The position numbers and the translations under genes are program-made. DNA of 64,000 nt from Aptenodytes patagonicus (Eukaryota > Chordata > Aves > Sphenisciformes > Spheniscidae). This document shows, one piece after another, positions 44,601 to 59,600 of the stretch (position 1 is the stretch's first letter; each line of letters starts with the position of its first letter). A model generated the notes under the pieces. It was not told the DNA's origin, did no database searches, and saw only the letters and a list, made by a program, of their open reading frames with translations. The stretch lies in contig NC_134960.1 of assembly GCF_965638725.1 (NCBI RefSeq), positions 23,343,871-23,407,870 of the forward strand. The letters are read 5' to 3'.

Positions 44601-47600
44601 TATGTGTGCCCTCACGCTTCATTTGACAGGGTGTGAGCAGGTGACTGCCCGTCTCTAGGGGTGATGTGCTGAGTCTGCCATTTGAGCGTGTGCCCATTTA
44701 AAAGCTAAACAAAGCCAGGCAAACAATTCAGCTTGTGGCTGAAGTTTTCCCTTAGCTAATCACAGTAATACTGGCAAGCGTGATACAACCAGAAGAGTAT
44801 TTGTTTTAAGTGCACAAATGTGCTTGAATACTTGCTGGTGCTGCAGCCCTGGAAAAGATGTTGAGGGAGGGAAGAGAAGGCTGGCAGTGGAAAAGGCATC
44901 GGGCACCCAAGTAATTCACTGTGATTTTGCTGCCATGGCAAATCTTTCTGGGTGTGTATCGCTGGCTTTTATCTATGTTAAGGGTGAAAAAAACCCTAAA
45001 AAAAAAAAATCCCTGACTTGGTCATTCAAAAAAATTCAAAAATGAAGTGATAAGCTCCTATTTAACTGTAATATACAGTACCTCCCATTTAATCCTAGAG
45101 AAGCACCAAAACAAATTCACATTCAGAGTAACGTAGATATTTATAAACTAGTGCTTAATCCCATCCTTGTCCTTTATAATTTGGATTAGTTAGCATGGTG
45201 TTTTGAATATTCCTGTCAAATGCAAGACCATACGTTTTCTTACAATCAAAAACAAGTTAGAAAGGAGGCCTTAGTTGCCATGGGTAAAAGTGCTTTTTTT
45301 TAATTAAAAAAAAAAACACAAAAAACCCAGAACAAACCCCAACAATTTACTGGAGCTGGTAGAATTAGCTGTTACTCTGTTTAATAAAAATGCCTGAGTT
45401 ACTGTCAGATCTTGTTTTACAATACTGCACTAACTAGAACTAGCTCATATACTGAGGGAAGACAGACAGGGTACTGTGACTTTTCTATAGGATGCAGAAC
45501 TTTTTTCCTAATATTCCAATATAGATGCTTAGTAGACATTGGATCTTTACAGACTGAGAAGATCTGGAAGAAGAGTAGTTTGTGCTGCGGGGATCATCCC
45601 TGGCTTGACATGTGCCTTACAACAGTTGTAGTTACTGGGTTGCAACTGTCTCAGGGTTAGAGCAATTTCTTGGTGAATAATTGTTTTGTCTGACTCTCTC
45701 CTATTGCAGTTCTTACCTAGCAGTCCCTATGGATGTCAGTCAGGCTTTTGGTGTTTTTTTGTAGTGTGTGTTTTTTTTTTTTTTTTTTTTTTCCTGGGCT
45801 GGTCTTCTACCTTTGCTCTTAACTCATAATGAGTAAACAGGAGCTTTCTCTTTCTCCAAGGCCAAATTCAGATGTCTGTACTTGCATTTGATATGTCTTG
45901 CAAGCCAAAACACAGATAGTTTGAACGAACCTCTTTTGTAGGAATCTCTGTTGCCACATATTGAAAAGATCTAGTTTAGCTTCATCTCTTTTGCCTTACG
46001 CTTCTTTTTTTTAAAAGTCACATTCCTTGAGGAAACTAAACTTCTTTTTTTCCAGTACAAAATCTTGGGGCTGAGGAGGATGCTTCTTTCTCCCCTCCTT
46101 CCTATCTTACCTATCTTGTTGCCTCTTGAATATGCTAGCTGAGCAGATGCTCCGGCCAGCAGGGATGCTGTGGGATCAAAGATGAGAAAAACTAGCAGTT
46201 CCATGTCCATTGAAGCCTAGCTGTTAGTGGTAGGTAGAGAGTAAGAACTTCAGTCCAGGGGTTCATATGTGTAATAGCTTTCAGTGCATACTCGGTAGTT
46301 TTTTGTCATGTTTGGTTGTAGTATTTCATAGGTATGGGGAATGTACTCACCAGGTTTTGGACCAAGGCTTAATTCTTCCAAAGATACTTCAAAACAACCA
46401 AACAAAAAAAAAAAAGGAAAAGAAGAGAATGAGTGAACACTCCAGACCAATCTAGACAAATTCAGCATTAATGCCTGTTCTGTTCATAATTGTGTTAAAT
46501 TTTTGCATCTCTGCTAGAGGAAATATGAACGCTTTCTTGTACTTTTATATAATTCTTCAGCCTTTGGTTTGAACTACAAGCCCCCTCATATTCTCCCCTG
46601 AGCTTTAGTTTGCTTTGTTTAAAGTAATTCAGCCACTGAATTGCTGTTTAAATGATGACTGTGACAGAACTGGCAATTTTTTTTACTGTATTACTGCTTT
46701 TGTTCTAACTGTAGCTGCTTCTTTAAAGCACAAGGTAATCCAAGAGGCAAGTATCTCTCCCAGACGCTTATCTGCAGTGAGATGGGTGAAAAAGCTATTT
46801 GCTGATGACGAAGTACATCTGTAACTATGACGCAGGAGTAATTCATGATGCTTCCATATTAGCTACATGTAATATGTATGGGATCAAAGTGCATTTGGTT
46901 GAGTGATCAGCATGATTTTATGCACATACGTGATAAATGTGTCTGAAGGTCCTGGTTCCTGTAAGGAATCAGCAATGTTGAGGATTGTATCTGAGAGCTT
47001 GTCACCTTGTAGTGAGACAAATGTTTCTTTGCTAGAGATTTAATAGAAACAAAATCTTGAAAAATGGAAAGGTTGGGTTTCTTTATAAAGATATTTGATT
47101 AGGAAACATAAAAATTTGGACATTCTGAATGAGTGGCACAGGGGGAAGGTATGTGAGGTGGCTGAGGTGGTTTAGTGGCTATCTGCTGTCACCATCAGGC
47201 AGGAATCTTCTGTTCCTGGCTGGACAGTTTTCTCTCCTCTTGCCAGTTGTGGTGGCGGCTAGAAAGACCCTTTGCTGGTCAGATTAATCTTGCTGTGCTG
47301 GTAGAAAGCTCACTCTTCTTTTCTCAACTGTGAGTGCAGTGGGGTTGGTGGGAGTGCCTGGGGAAACCCAGGGAGAGGAGGAGTACTGAGTCATCTTTCT
47401 GGCAGTGGCCAAATATTAGATCGGCACAGAAGAGCTCATGTTATTTCAGCTTTAGAAAAGGTAACTCAATTTCCATACAATGGGAGAAAATGGATGCCTA
47501 GTGAAAGCTTGAAAAAAATCAAACTGATAGAAAAATTTAGAGTTATGCTGTAGCAAAGTCTGTCATGGTCAGGAATTTAAATAAGATGCAGAGTATGAGG

Positions 47601-50600
47601 AGATAGTTATGGATAACTGCTGGTATTCTTCTTTCTTATTTGAACTCTTATACGGTAACAAAACTCTATCACAAGGTTTAAACCAATCTTTTATTTTAGT
47701 ATTTTAAGTTAAAATATGTGGTATTCCATATCGGTCAAATATCTGTATTCTTTCTTGCATTCTGAAAACAAAGGAAATGGATGGATTGAGTTGGTGGAGA
47801 GGAGTTAGATGAAATTGCAGACTGTTTGGGGAGATTGGGATTTTGCTAGAAACATCTGTAAGTCCATGTAGAGCTGGTTTTTCATTGCTCAATTTGCTTA
47901 CGGGGCTTCCAAGCTTTAGTAAAAGTGGAAGTTGCTGGCTAGTATTGTGAATTACCTGACTGAATAACCTGGTGTTGAAGTAACATGAGACTAAATTGAA
48001 ATCTAGTGGGGAAACTCTCAAAAGAAATGCAAATGTTAATGTGTATTGACTAGTTAAACAAGAATTCATGTTTGTGCTGAAGTATAGAAAATTAGTTTTC
48101 AGATTTTGAGATATCTGAGCACACTGATGTAAAAGCAGATGATCCCAAAAAGGAACCTGTGTCATCAAAATCTTACCAAAATAACAGTAAGAACTAATTG
48201 TAGCTGGAGAAGTACTTCCTAGCTTTTGATTCTGAAAAAAGAAAATCTCGCTGCTACAGTTGCCATACTGAAAAGCAGAGAGAAATGTCATCGAGATTTC
48301 TGGCTCCTGTTCTGACAACTACATTGAAATATATGTAAATGCAAATATAATATTGAGAGTTTGCAGTGTCAAGCAAGTGAAAAATTAGAAGCTGGAATTA
48401 AGGGTAATTTTCTCCAATGGCATGTGTATGTTGTGATGGCCTTTCAGTTTTTTTCAGACATCCCCTTTCACTTGTGGATATTGCTCAAGTGAGTGAGTTC
48501 CTATTACTTTTAGGAGTGGGGATTTGTGAAGAAAGGGATATTTTGAGGTTAAGAACATGAAATACAACCCAGGAGAATAAAATTATACATCTGCTTTTGC
48601 CAGAAAATGCTTAGCAGATGATCTGAACATGATTTTTCAGATAGCATTGAAAATGTCATTTTTGGGTGTGATGGTTTGCTGTGAGGAATCTGATTTGTAG
48701 AAATTGAAAACTCGGCTGTTCTGGAAGTCTGTGGGGAACTGTGATGGTGACATATGAAATATTGTAAAATGCTAATTAGTCAAAAAAACCCCACTAAACC
48801 CCCAAGCTGTAGCTCTTAATTTCATGCTAAATGAGTTTTATTTAGCATGCCCAAATACTAATTGAAAAGAACAAAGATAAAAGTTGCAGCCAGTGAATTC
48901 TTTGTGCCATGCACTCTGTCATACAGGGGGAAAAAAAATACAGTTTTATAGTGAAAGTCTGTATCAGATGTATATAAAAGGATAAATTCTTGTGTTCAGC
49001 ATAGTTACAACAGGGATCTTAAGGGTACAGTACGTTTTCAATGCACTGGAGCCAAGATCAGACTATAATTTTGATATTCGGTGGTGAAGATTACAGGGGC
49101 GTGTGCTGGATTTTGAAAAGACTGAAAGCCTCAATGTAGGGGTTTTTTCGTGTGTTTTAGAAAACAAAGCTAAAATAAACCCTACCATATCAAATCTCTA
49201 CTACTCCCTGTCTGGGACTAATAGCATTGGAATGACCAATTGAAAAATGGAGAAGCGCTCTGGTTACTGCTTTTCTCAAAAAGAGGCAATAGGCTATACC
49301 TACACTAAAATGTCTTTTAAATAAGAAATTTCAAAGGACCAAACACATTTTTCAGGGAGATTTAGCTAAGCAAAAAAATACCAATTTTTTTTTTGGGGAA
49401 AGATAAAACTCCTAGGAGGTTTAGTTAGTTGTGGTCTAAATAGTTCACCATTACATAATAAAAATGTTTATTCTCTGTGGTTGCCATCAAGATATGTTCT
49501 TGTCTTGTCTTTCCCCTGGCAGGTTTTCTCTCTTAAGGGATTTGGAGCCACCTTCCGCCTCTCCTTCCCCAGTCAAACCAAATTTTTCTATTTTTACAAG
49601 CCTTTTGCCATCTTGAGGGCATATTTCAGATGTGCCAGGATTTTGAATAGTAGCGCTGCCATTAATTGTCTGATTGTTTCATCCTTTTGGGTCTGAAGTT
49701 AGGCATAACATCAAGTTTCCTTTGCACAGTAATGAATGCTTCCTTTCTGCCACCAGTGTCAGCTCCTGGTGTCACATTCAGCCAGCAGAACTGTTTGCAG
49801 GAGAATTCTTTTATTGTGATTTGGAAGATGGCAAAGGCTTACTCAAGGAGTTAAGCTGAGCCTTTCTGCTGTCAGGTTGGCACCAAGTGCCTAAGCTACA
49901 CTGAGCTTATCATCCTCTGTTTGCTGGTACTGTTCATGGAGAAGACTATTCTTTCTTCTCTGGAGGTACTCTGCTTGGGAAAGTTTGATGATTTTCTGTA
50001 GCTGTATGGGATTTCCAGGCATACGATAGGAATTACTGGATTGAACAACTGTACATTGTAGGCTGAGGAAGACCAGCTCTTCTAGGAAGAGCTAGACCTG
50101 CTGCAGAGACCTTTTGCGGTTACTCTGCACTACGTAGCCACAGCCCTTCTCTGAGATCTCTGATGGGCCAACTGGCCAGGCACAGTTGCTTAAATGCATC
50201 CAAAAGTGCCGAATGTAGCTAATGCACATGACCCAGCTCTGACATACCTGAGTAATAGACATGACTTCCCTAAAGCAGAGGTTATATTGTGTGAAGATGC
50301 TTGAAACTTTTCCCTGGATAGAGGTATGGCAGTACTAATTACAGGGTTTGACTGCTGTGGAGCAGCCTTTTGATATGGGTTAGTTTACTAAGAAATGCTG
50401 TTACTACTCTGCAAGTGCATTGGTGTAAAGGACTGAAACATTAGGAAGGCTCATGGCTAGCTTTGGCTGCACACAAGGTGATCAGGTGATACCTCTGCAT
50501 GATTTTTCGCCTGTATGTTTCATTTGGAGGCATCCCATGAGACTGTAAGGGCTTAGTCTGTTCTAAGTGGTTTCTGGAGTGAGATTTTTTGAGTATAACG

Positions 50601-53600
50601 GTGGTGGTCTGTTCATCCACCATGTCATGTCAGAAAGATGCTTCATTTACCTTATTGCATGATCTGTTTCCAGCAAAAGTGCTGAACTTTTTTAATCTCA
50701 GGAAGGTGGTGGGAGAACTTAAATCTAGTTCTGCATGAAAGAATCCCTTCTAGGTGGTACGTTTTGCGGTGAGGAAATAAACATGACCTCTTGCTGGAGT
50801 CTCTTATAGTTTGAGTTCCTCCCAAAATCTGGCACTTGCAAGTGGGGAGGGAATAGCCAATAGAAGACTCGTTGCTTGTCTGAAGGTTTTTATATCTTAA
50901 CTAGAAGCTGGCATCTTGCCGATGTGTGATTTTGAGCTATTATGACTTTGGGGCGGCAGGGGGGGAATGTGTGTGTTAAATATTTATTCATTGGATTTTA
51001 TCTTAGAAAGGGATTTTGGGGCAGAAGACAAGCTGGTTTTGATATATACATTGGCTTTGTAGTACCTGAACTTTCACACTTTGATAGGTTTACCACTAAA
51101 ACCAACAGAAGACAGCCAAGGAACCGAACCTCTGTGGCAACAAGTGAATTGAGTAAACTTCAGGGTTACCATTTCAATCTGGGAATGCCATTGAGTTAAA
51201 ATCTGGTAAATACAGCCAAAGCAACATTCTCCTACTCTGGGTTTTCTGTTTGGTTTTATAAGGTGATAAATCATCTGCTGAGGAAGCTATCAAGCTGCAG
51301 CCTGCTCAGGCAAGCTGACCATGCTGTACAAGAGGAGTTACTTGCGTTGTGAAAATCACAGAGCAAGCCAGGGCAGTAGGTGTGGTCTTCAAGCACTGTG
51401 GTGCTTGCATAGATCTCGAGCCCTGCTTCCCAGGGAATGGCACTGCCTTTACAGAGGTTGATTTTTAATTGGCATGGTAATAAAGAACAATATTAGCCTT
51501 CCAGAAATGTTACTGGGTGACACTAGTTGAGGTTCAAAAACTTTGGAAGGTGCTGCTGTGGAGCTTTTGGAGATCTGTAGTTGTTGGAAAGGAAAATCTT
51601 TCAGTTATGGTACGGCTAGTTGTAATACAAATCACTCAGGTACCTTATTTTGCCCTAGTAAAAAGGGGGGACTATAAGGAGCACAAAAACTAGATCTGTA
51701 AACCTAGCATATATGCCATTTAGTCAACTTGAATAATCCAGCCCTGCTGTATTTGAGAGCATTGTGAATCTTAGCAAGAAGCTTAGTAATGGTCAACTGA
51801 GTTACAATTTAAGCACATGGGCAATGCATAGAAGCAATTGGAGAGAGCAGGTATATAATTATATTTTTTTTCCTGCTACTGGCTGCTGAAGATGGGCTGG
51901 GGAACTAGTTTAGTCTGAATGAGGATTGATCGGGCCTTTGAAAACATGACCAATATGTGTCACCATAATTTTGTCTCCTTTGATTTGCATTCACATCTGT
52001 CTCTTGGGAATAACCCTTACTGTTAAATAGGGATTAAGGTTTCCTATCTCTGAGTTTGAGTAGTATACAGTGCAGAAAGAATGACTTAGGAAAAATCCGG
52101 AGCAGGAAGGGGGACCCAACCAATTTAGTTCATGATATTTTCCTGTTCAAAATAATTATTGGTGTTTAAAGAGGTTCATATTATCTATGAAATTGCATGC
52201 TTATTTAAGCCCTAATGGGTAATCTCATACATAATGGCATAGTAACGTGTGATAATCTGTTATGGAGTGATTAGAAAGCCAAGTGGCTTAGATATCTTTT
52301 TGAGGATGTGCCAGACCATAATCAAGGTGTTCTTGGATTGGGACGATAGGGTAAGATTATAAGCAAGTTTGTTGCAAAACAGAAGTATATGGCATTTTAA
52401 ACGTCAGGAGTGAGAATTCAAAAACTTCGAAAGAGCATTTCTGTTCAAAGTTTGTCTTTCTTCTGAATGATGCAAAAGATGAGGTAAAAAAAAGTTATGG
52501 TAAAAGGGTATTTGCTACCACTGTATTTAGTAAGGGCAGATGTGTCAGGAGAGGGCTTGTGTGGTATGAAATTGATGTCAAAATGTGGGTTTTTTTGAAA
52601 GGCAAAGTAGAATTAGCTATTCCAGAACAGGGTTTATGTCATTAAACAATAATATTAGCAATGAAACGTAGGCAGGTAAGGTGAAGTAAAGTGTCTGAAG
52701 TAACTAGTCAGGGGGTTTTGGTTTGGGGTTTGGTTTTTTGTTTGTTTTGGTTTTTTTGAGATATGGATATTCCAGATGCAAAATCTCTGCAGACTTCAGT
52801 GCAACTTGTCTTTGTGCATCCTCAGATTACAAGCTCCTGAAGGTCTCCCTTCACACATGGTCCTCGGTACTGCATTAGATATGATTAGGGTCTGTAAATA
52901 TTGTGTGAATTCTTCAAAGACTCACCAGAATCATATGGAAATTTAAGCATGGCGTGCTTAACTTAATAAAGAGGGTTTTAAACTTTAACTGCTTTAGTGA
53001 AGAAATTTGTTTTAAAGGCCAAATGGTTTACCCAAAAATCCCAATGGCATAGATCTGTTTATACTCTGACTTAAAAGTTACTTTCCTTACACAGCAAGTA
53101 AACCTTCCCTTGTATCTAATGTTCTTTAGCTTAGTGTGAATTAACATTTTAACAACACTTTATCTTAGTTTTTAAAAGCATATGAATTTTAGAAACATGA
53201 CTACACTAGAAAGAATTATTAGTATTTTTCTAATTACTATGTACAAAGAGCACTACTCAACGTGTGGTTTCTTCCTTGAGGACTTCAGTCTGAGCAATCA
53301 GCACACAATAAAACACATTTAAATATTTAAAATATATGCAAAAATTGTAAATAGATTATGTCCCTCATTCTTATGTTGCAAATTAGATATCTTGCTGCAG
53401 AAACAGTGAAACTTGGAAATGGCTACTCCTTTTTGATTTGCTTGGCTTTGGGCTGTTTTTTACAAGAAAACATAGAGCCAGCACAATCCACTCTCACTTT
53501 AGATGGGCTGAAATAATTTGTGTTGCGTCCTTGCTGAAATCTCTCTTGCAAGACTAAAGTCTGTCTGTCTTTCCATTGCTGTGTGGTCATGCAAGCATTG

Positions 53601-56600
53601 GGACCCAGCTTTTTTTTCTTTTCTAGCTGGGGTCTATTAGAAAACTGTTGAGACAAAACTGTGTTCAGTGCTTCTGTGCCCATGTCCTTCTAACCGGCAG
53701 TGGCCGTGCTGGGAGCATCGTGCAGTTATTGAAGCCTGACCTGGAGCGGAGCGAGCACGGGTCTGGCAATGAGTGTGCTCGCCAATTCCAGTTGCTTCAC
53801 CACCTGGCTGCTAACTTAAGTTACTTGTTCAAGGCAACTAGAATTTTGCAAACTTTGCTTAGGCATTAAACATGGGCAGCAGGTTAGAGCTGATTCGGTG
53901 TTTTCCTGGGTTTGCCAGAAGATAATTTGGGTCTTGGTGAGTGTGCTGACAGCACTATACTTAGGTTCATATTCCATCATTTTCAGAGCCAGTAAACCAG
54001 GTGTTTGGGAAAATATTTTGACATCGTCAGAGAGGAGCAAAGTGCACGCTTTTTTGTTAGTTATATGGGGAATTAGAAAATCACTTTCTGTTAACATACA
54101 CAAAGCAGGAAGTTACATCATTGCAGAGAGCAGCAGCCTGCTGTTTGGTAGATGACTGATATCATCTCTGCTTCCGCCACTGCTAGGATTTACAGAAAAT
54201 AAATAGTGTGTGATAGTTTTCTGCAGATGCTGCACTGCTCCTAAGTATTACCAGAAATAAACTTGTAACGTGGATTAAAAGGTCCTGAGAAATCTCTTTA
54301 GGAAATCTTCGCTTAGGTTCTACTCTTAACATGCCTGAACTGAATTCCTCTGATGTGCTGTTAGGGGAGCCATATCTGTGTTGAGAATTTGAGTGAAGCC
54401 ACTTGAGACCTTACAGAACAGGGTATGCTCAGTCCTGCTTGTTGCCTTGTCTTGTGGTAGCACCTGTGTGATGTGCTAGAATTAATACTCTTCTGGTAGA
54501 GTTACTGCTTGTTGGCACAAGACTGTAGCAGTTGCTTTTGACAGACTAGAACCTCTTGATTCCTCTGAATGGGGATTCCTAAAGGAGCTAAAAGAAAGTC
54601 CCCTCTCTCCTTCCCTGAACCCTTTTCACCTTGTTGGAGGTGCTACTTGTATGCCATGCTGATTAAAGCAGGTACTTGGCATACCATTAAAAAAAAAAGA
54701 CACATTTCTGGGCCATGATTCTCATTTCATTCTTCTTTTGGGCTTTTAAAGCTGTTCACATTTCCATCAAAACCTGCCTTTGGGGGACAAGTGATGCAAG
54801 ATTCTTAAGGAGAGGATCCCTTTAAGCTTCTGGGACCAGCAGATGATTCCACGTGAGCGGAAGTTGAGTTAGACTTCGTGATGAACATGAGAGCATATAT
54901 TGGACACGTTAGCAGGTGGATGGCCTCAAGTGTGTGTGAGAACATACGGTGTGCTGGAACTGACTGGGAAGGAATATAAACACCACTGAATTTGCAAGTT
55001 TTTGTGAGGATTATTGGATGTTACCTCTTACACTTAGATATGTTGATCTCTTTGGAACAGTCTCCTTTGATGTTCAAAGCATATGTTGACACCAGTTGTG
55101 TGTGGTATGAGGACTTAGCTGTGGGCTCCATACCAGAGTAATTTCTTTTTAAGGTATTTTAAATGGTGATAATTATGAGCTACTAGCTAGAAACTACACT
55201 TAAGTATTTTCTTTATCCTTGATACGAACTTTATCCAGTTAGGGAGGGTAGAGCAACTGATGCTCCTGTGAGAATGTTCCTTTTCTTGAAATAGAAGGGA
55301 AGGGAATGGTTGCTCGAATGTGGATATCTGACTTGTTCCTTTACTGCAGTGAACTTGAAACAACTTTGGCCTAGGTTATTGGTTCTTTAAGATTTATTCA
55401 TGGCTTTCAACCTCTGTGTTCAAATTGTGAAAATATACAGACATGGTTTTCAGAGAATGTAATCTCTGATTCCTCATGGCAAAATCACACCAGCGGTATA
55501 AGGTCCTGCCCGTTTGGGTTTTCCAAAGACACAAACCTGGTTGTATCCCAGTTTTTCTGAGGTCATATCTGTATCTTTGGTTAAACTGAGGAAGATCACC
55601 CTGAGAGGTTACCAGCTGATTTCAGGTTACCCTAAAACTCTGACCTTGGTAGTTACATGGTAGAAATATGCTGATGAGTCTGAAAGTCAACAAGGAAGCC
55701 CATGCTTCAAATTGGAGTGTTGGTTATAGGTGCGTAGGTGTGTATCTAATGAGCAAGCTTTTCCCTTGAAAGGTGAGCTTCTTGTTCTAATACACCTCTA
55801 TAATCAACTTCAGGCTAATTTTAAATAGTTCAATAGTCCAGTAGTATGGCACTAACTTGTGGAACATCTGGCATTTCCTGCCACTAAGTTCAGTCATGCT
55901 GTGTGCCATAGTAGCTTTAGGGGGGGAAAAAAAAGTCATCTGCTTCAGACTCAACCTAGTTACACATAGTCAGTTGTACTGGACATTTAATCTCTAACTA
56001 TTGAATTGCTGACTTGTTTAAACTGGTGGAAATACCCTTTTCAGATGCATCCTGAATCTGTGTACCATAGAATTGGTGGTTTGTGGCCCAGTAGAAGGAC
56101 TAATCTGCTTGCAGATCCTGGAATTCAGAACTATTTTCTTGGCATACTTTTCTCTTTAAATTAGAGACCTACAGTCTGTGTGTTGATGTGTTGGATGGGG
56201 AGGACCTAGGTCACTTCCAGTTAGGGGAGACTATAGAATCATAGAATGGTTTTTGGGTTGGAAGTGACCTTTAAAAATCATCCAGTCCAACCCTCCTGCC
56301 GTGGGCAGGGACATCTTCCACTAGATCAGGTTGCTCAAAGCCCCATCCAGCCTGACCTTGAACACTTCCAGGGATGGGGCGTCCACAGCTCCTCTGGGCA
56401 ACCTGTTCCCAGGGATGGTTAAGAGCTCTCTTTTCAGTTGTTGGGTAATGCTCCTGGCCTTGTCCCTGCCAGGGTTTGTGAACATACTGGCACATGTCTT
56501 CAGCAGAAGGTGCTCATCTGAAGAGCTGCCCCACAAAGGCAGACTGAAGGTGTGCCTAGCTCCCTGTGCCCTGCAGTGGGCTAGCTGTGGACACTTGAGG

Positions 56601-59600
56601 GAAAAGCAGTAAGATCACAGTACAGGTGATAGTCTTTCCTCTCTCTATCCTTCCAGTAGTCTCTTGTTCGGGAATGTCCTTAAATAGTGACTGCCAGGGC
56701 CACTGTTCTTAGTATTACTGTAAAGCCTGTGCCTTCTATGAACCTATCTAATCTATACTTAAATTCACTTTTTTGGCCTTTGCATGGCAGCTTATGTCAT
56801 ATGGAAGTACTTCCTTTTGGTTTGCTTATGAACGCGCTCTTAATAATTTTAGTGGTAAGCTGTAATTTTGCATTGGTAACATCGCCATCTCCATATGGTT
56901 AATGACTGTAAACTGTTCTCAATAAAAAGCAGTCCGCAGTGGCTCCCATATTGAAAAGATGATGTTACACAGCCTCTGTGGTGGCTTGTATTCCTGAAAA
57001 TGTGCCAGTGCCCCACAGGAAGCACAGAATGTCAAACACTGGGTTTCAGTTCAGGTAGTGTCAGATCAGTAATCAGTAACATGCTAGTCAGACTGTAATA
57101 ATGTGAGAAATTGTGATGACTTGTGTGCAAGAATGATGAATTTGAGCAAATGTGGAGAATGGTCTTGAGGATGCTTTCAGTATTCATTGGATGGGAGGAG
57201 ACAGGAAGAGTTTTAGTCCAGCACCTTTGTGTAGATCAGATGGTTGCTGTCCCTGTGTGTATGAGGTCTCTTAAACACCTGGGAGAGTGACACAAATGGT
57301 TATTAAGTGGACACAAACAATTAAATTAGAGATTAAAAGATGTGAGCATTACAGCAATAAGATTCTGACATAGTCATCCTAAATCATAGCGAAGTAAAAA
57401 CTGAGCAATTACTTAGATGGTACTGTAAACCTGCAAAAGGGGAATAAATGAATGGGTGTCTGCAGTGGTAATTCTTGTAGTCTGTCTCCCTTTTACCCTG
57501 TCCAGCCTAACAAAAGTCTGCTCTGATGTCTTCTGTGGCTGTTGATTAGTTTTGGCATGTGCAATATAAAAAAAAGTATGAAATTAACAGCTGGAGATGG
57601 CACCTGGGTTGAGCCCTAGCTGGTGAAGTAAATAAAAGCATCTTCAGCTTACCGTCCAAAAGTTCTTGGTGTGGTAATAGCACCTTTTTTGGAACAAAGT
57701 AGGAAACTGTAGTGAGCTGTCAGTGTGCTTTTACCAGCTGGAAGGAAGAGCCAGTGACCTGTGGTTGGTAAGTCCTCCAGGAGACCACCAGCAGTAATCC
57801 ATGAAAACAGATACTTCAGGAGCTCTGCAGTGGTTGAAGTTCATTTGTCTTTACAGGACACAGGACTTAGATCTGTGGTGTGACTTCTCTTGCCTTCAGA
57901 AATCGCGTGTATGAATGCTTCAACAAGCAAACTTTAAAAATGGAGAGAATAGTCCAGTGTAGGTTCTGCTTGTCTAGGTAAGCTGCCTGATCTACTGCCT
58001 TAGTGATCTGAAGTGATTAAGATACCCAGTTTAGTTTCAGATAGCCAGGTCCCTTTTTTCTTTCTTTCTTCCTTTGCTTCAGGGATCATTTTTCTAAATC
58101 CTGTGGATTTCTCTCGGGTACTTTTCCACTTCACTTACCGTGATGTTCAGCTTTGGTTGCAGTGGTCCTAGATGAGGCCTCAGTGCTGAGCTGTGAAGAC
58201 TTAATACGCTTTCTTTTCTTAGGCAGTACTTGTATGTACAGTGCAAGCTAGTGTAAGCCAGCACTGCCACCAGAAATAGCTAGTGTAAACATCTGTGTAG
58301 TTACTCTGTGAGCTGTCCTGGGGAAGCAGATCTATGTAAAAACTGTCACTTTCTGTGTGTTTGGTACTAAATTGATGCCCCGGTGCAGTTTTGCAGTGAC
58401 TGTCCCCCGCTGTCCCACCTGCCACAACTGCAGAGCCGACATCCCCTTTTAAACCAACAACAAATTCAGTTTACATTAATATGTGAGGTGTGAGCTGCGG
58501 TGTTTGAGGCTTGTTATTTATAGCCTCACTATATTTAACAGCAGTGGCTAGAAAGGTTATGGCCTCAACAGTTTGGAGGTGGAAGGGGGCATGTGGCTAG
58601 TAGCCTCTTCAAGTACATGGAGTCAAGAGTCCGTGGCTCTACATTTCTCTGCTCTGATTGCTCTGCAGTGCCCTAGACAGTCTTCGAAAACCGGATGGGC
58701 GTGGTGTGGACAGATCTAGTTGTAATTTCTCATTTTATCGCGGAGTGGGTAATTTATTATAAATTGCTTTTCATAGCCTCTTGACAGTGCTGAAGTGATC
58801 CAGAGGTGGGATGTTGGAGCCAGGGAGGTAGTGCACTTGGATCTGACCAAGTATCTTGAGCAGCTCCGCTCAACCTTCATAGCCCATGCTCAGTTTCAGT
58901 CAGCCAAGTAAACTTCTTCACCCCATCGTAGGTGTCTGACTTGATGACAGGATAGGGACTCTTCATTGTTTCCAGCAACACTGAGTTTGAATACTGTAAG
59001 CCAACACTTACCAGCACTGCAGCAGTGATGTAGGGTAATGTAACAGAGTGTGCCTGGTGTATGCTGGCCTAAATTGTTTTCAGGGTGGAGAAATTTGGTA
59101 AGTATTGATTCTCAAATTAATGAGAAACAAATTGGATGCTCTCAAAGTGGGCGAACACTTTCAAAAGTTTGAAACTTTCAAAGTATGATTTCAGTATTTA
59201 TTCTGTAATATTCACAAGCTGGGTTGTGGGAGACATGGTGTAAATCAATCTTGCAGAGAGATGCACATACCAAATAGCAAATCTTCTGAGCTATAAGATG
59301 TATTATTTTCAGGGGTTTATATCTAATTTGACCCTGTTTAATAGCTAAGGAATTGAAAAGTTACTGATTCATCACTGGTGAAGGTAGCTAATCTATAAAC
59401 CAGGAACCATTTGCTTTTTGTAGCATGTGAAATGGATTTTGGGGCGGGGGGGTATTATTCATCAATGTATTTCTTTACACTGTTTGCACATTTGTATATG
59501 CAAATGTAAGCCCTGCCTACACTGCAGAGGCAACTGTGCAGTGATGTTTGCATGTGTAAAATAGGCTGTGCTCAAGGCTGTGATGAACTATGTGGAGTAA

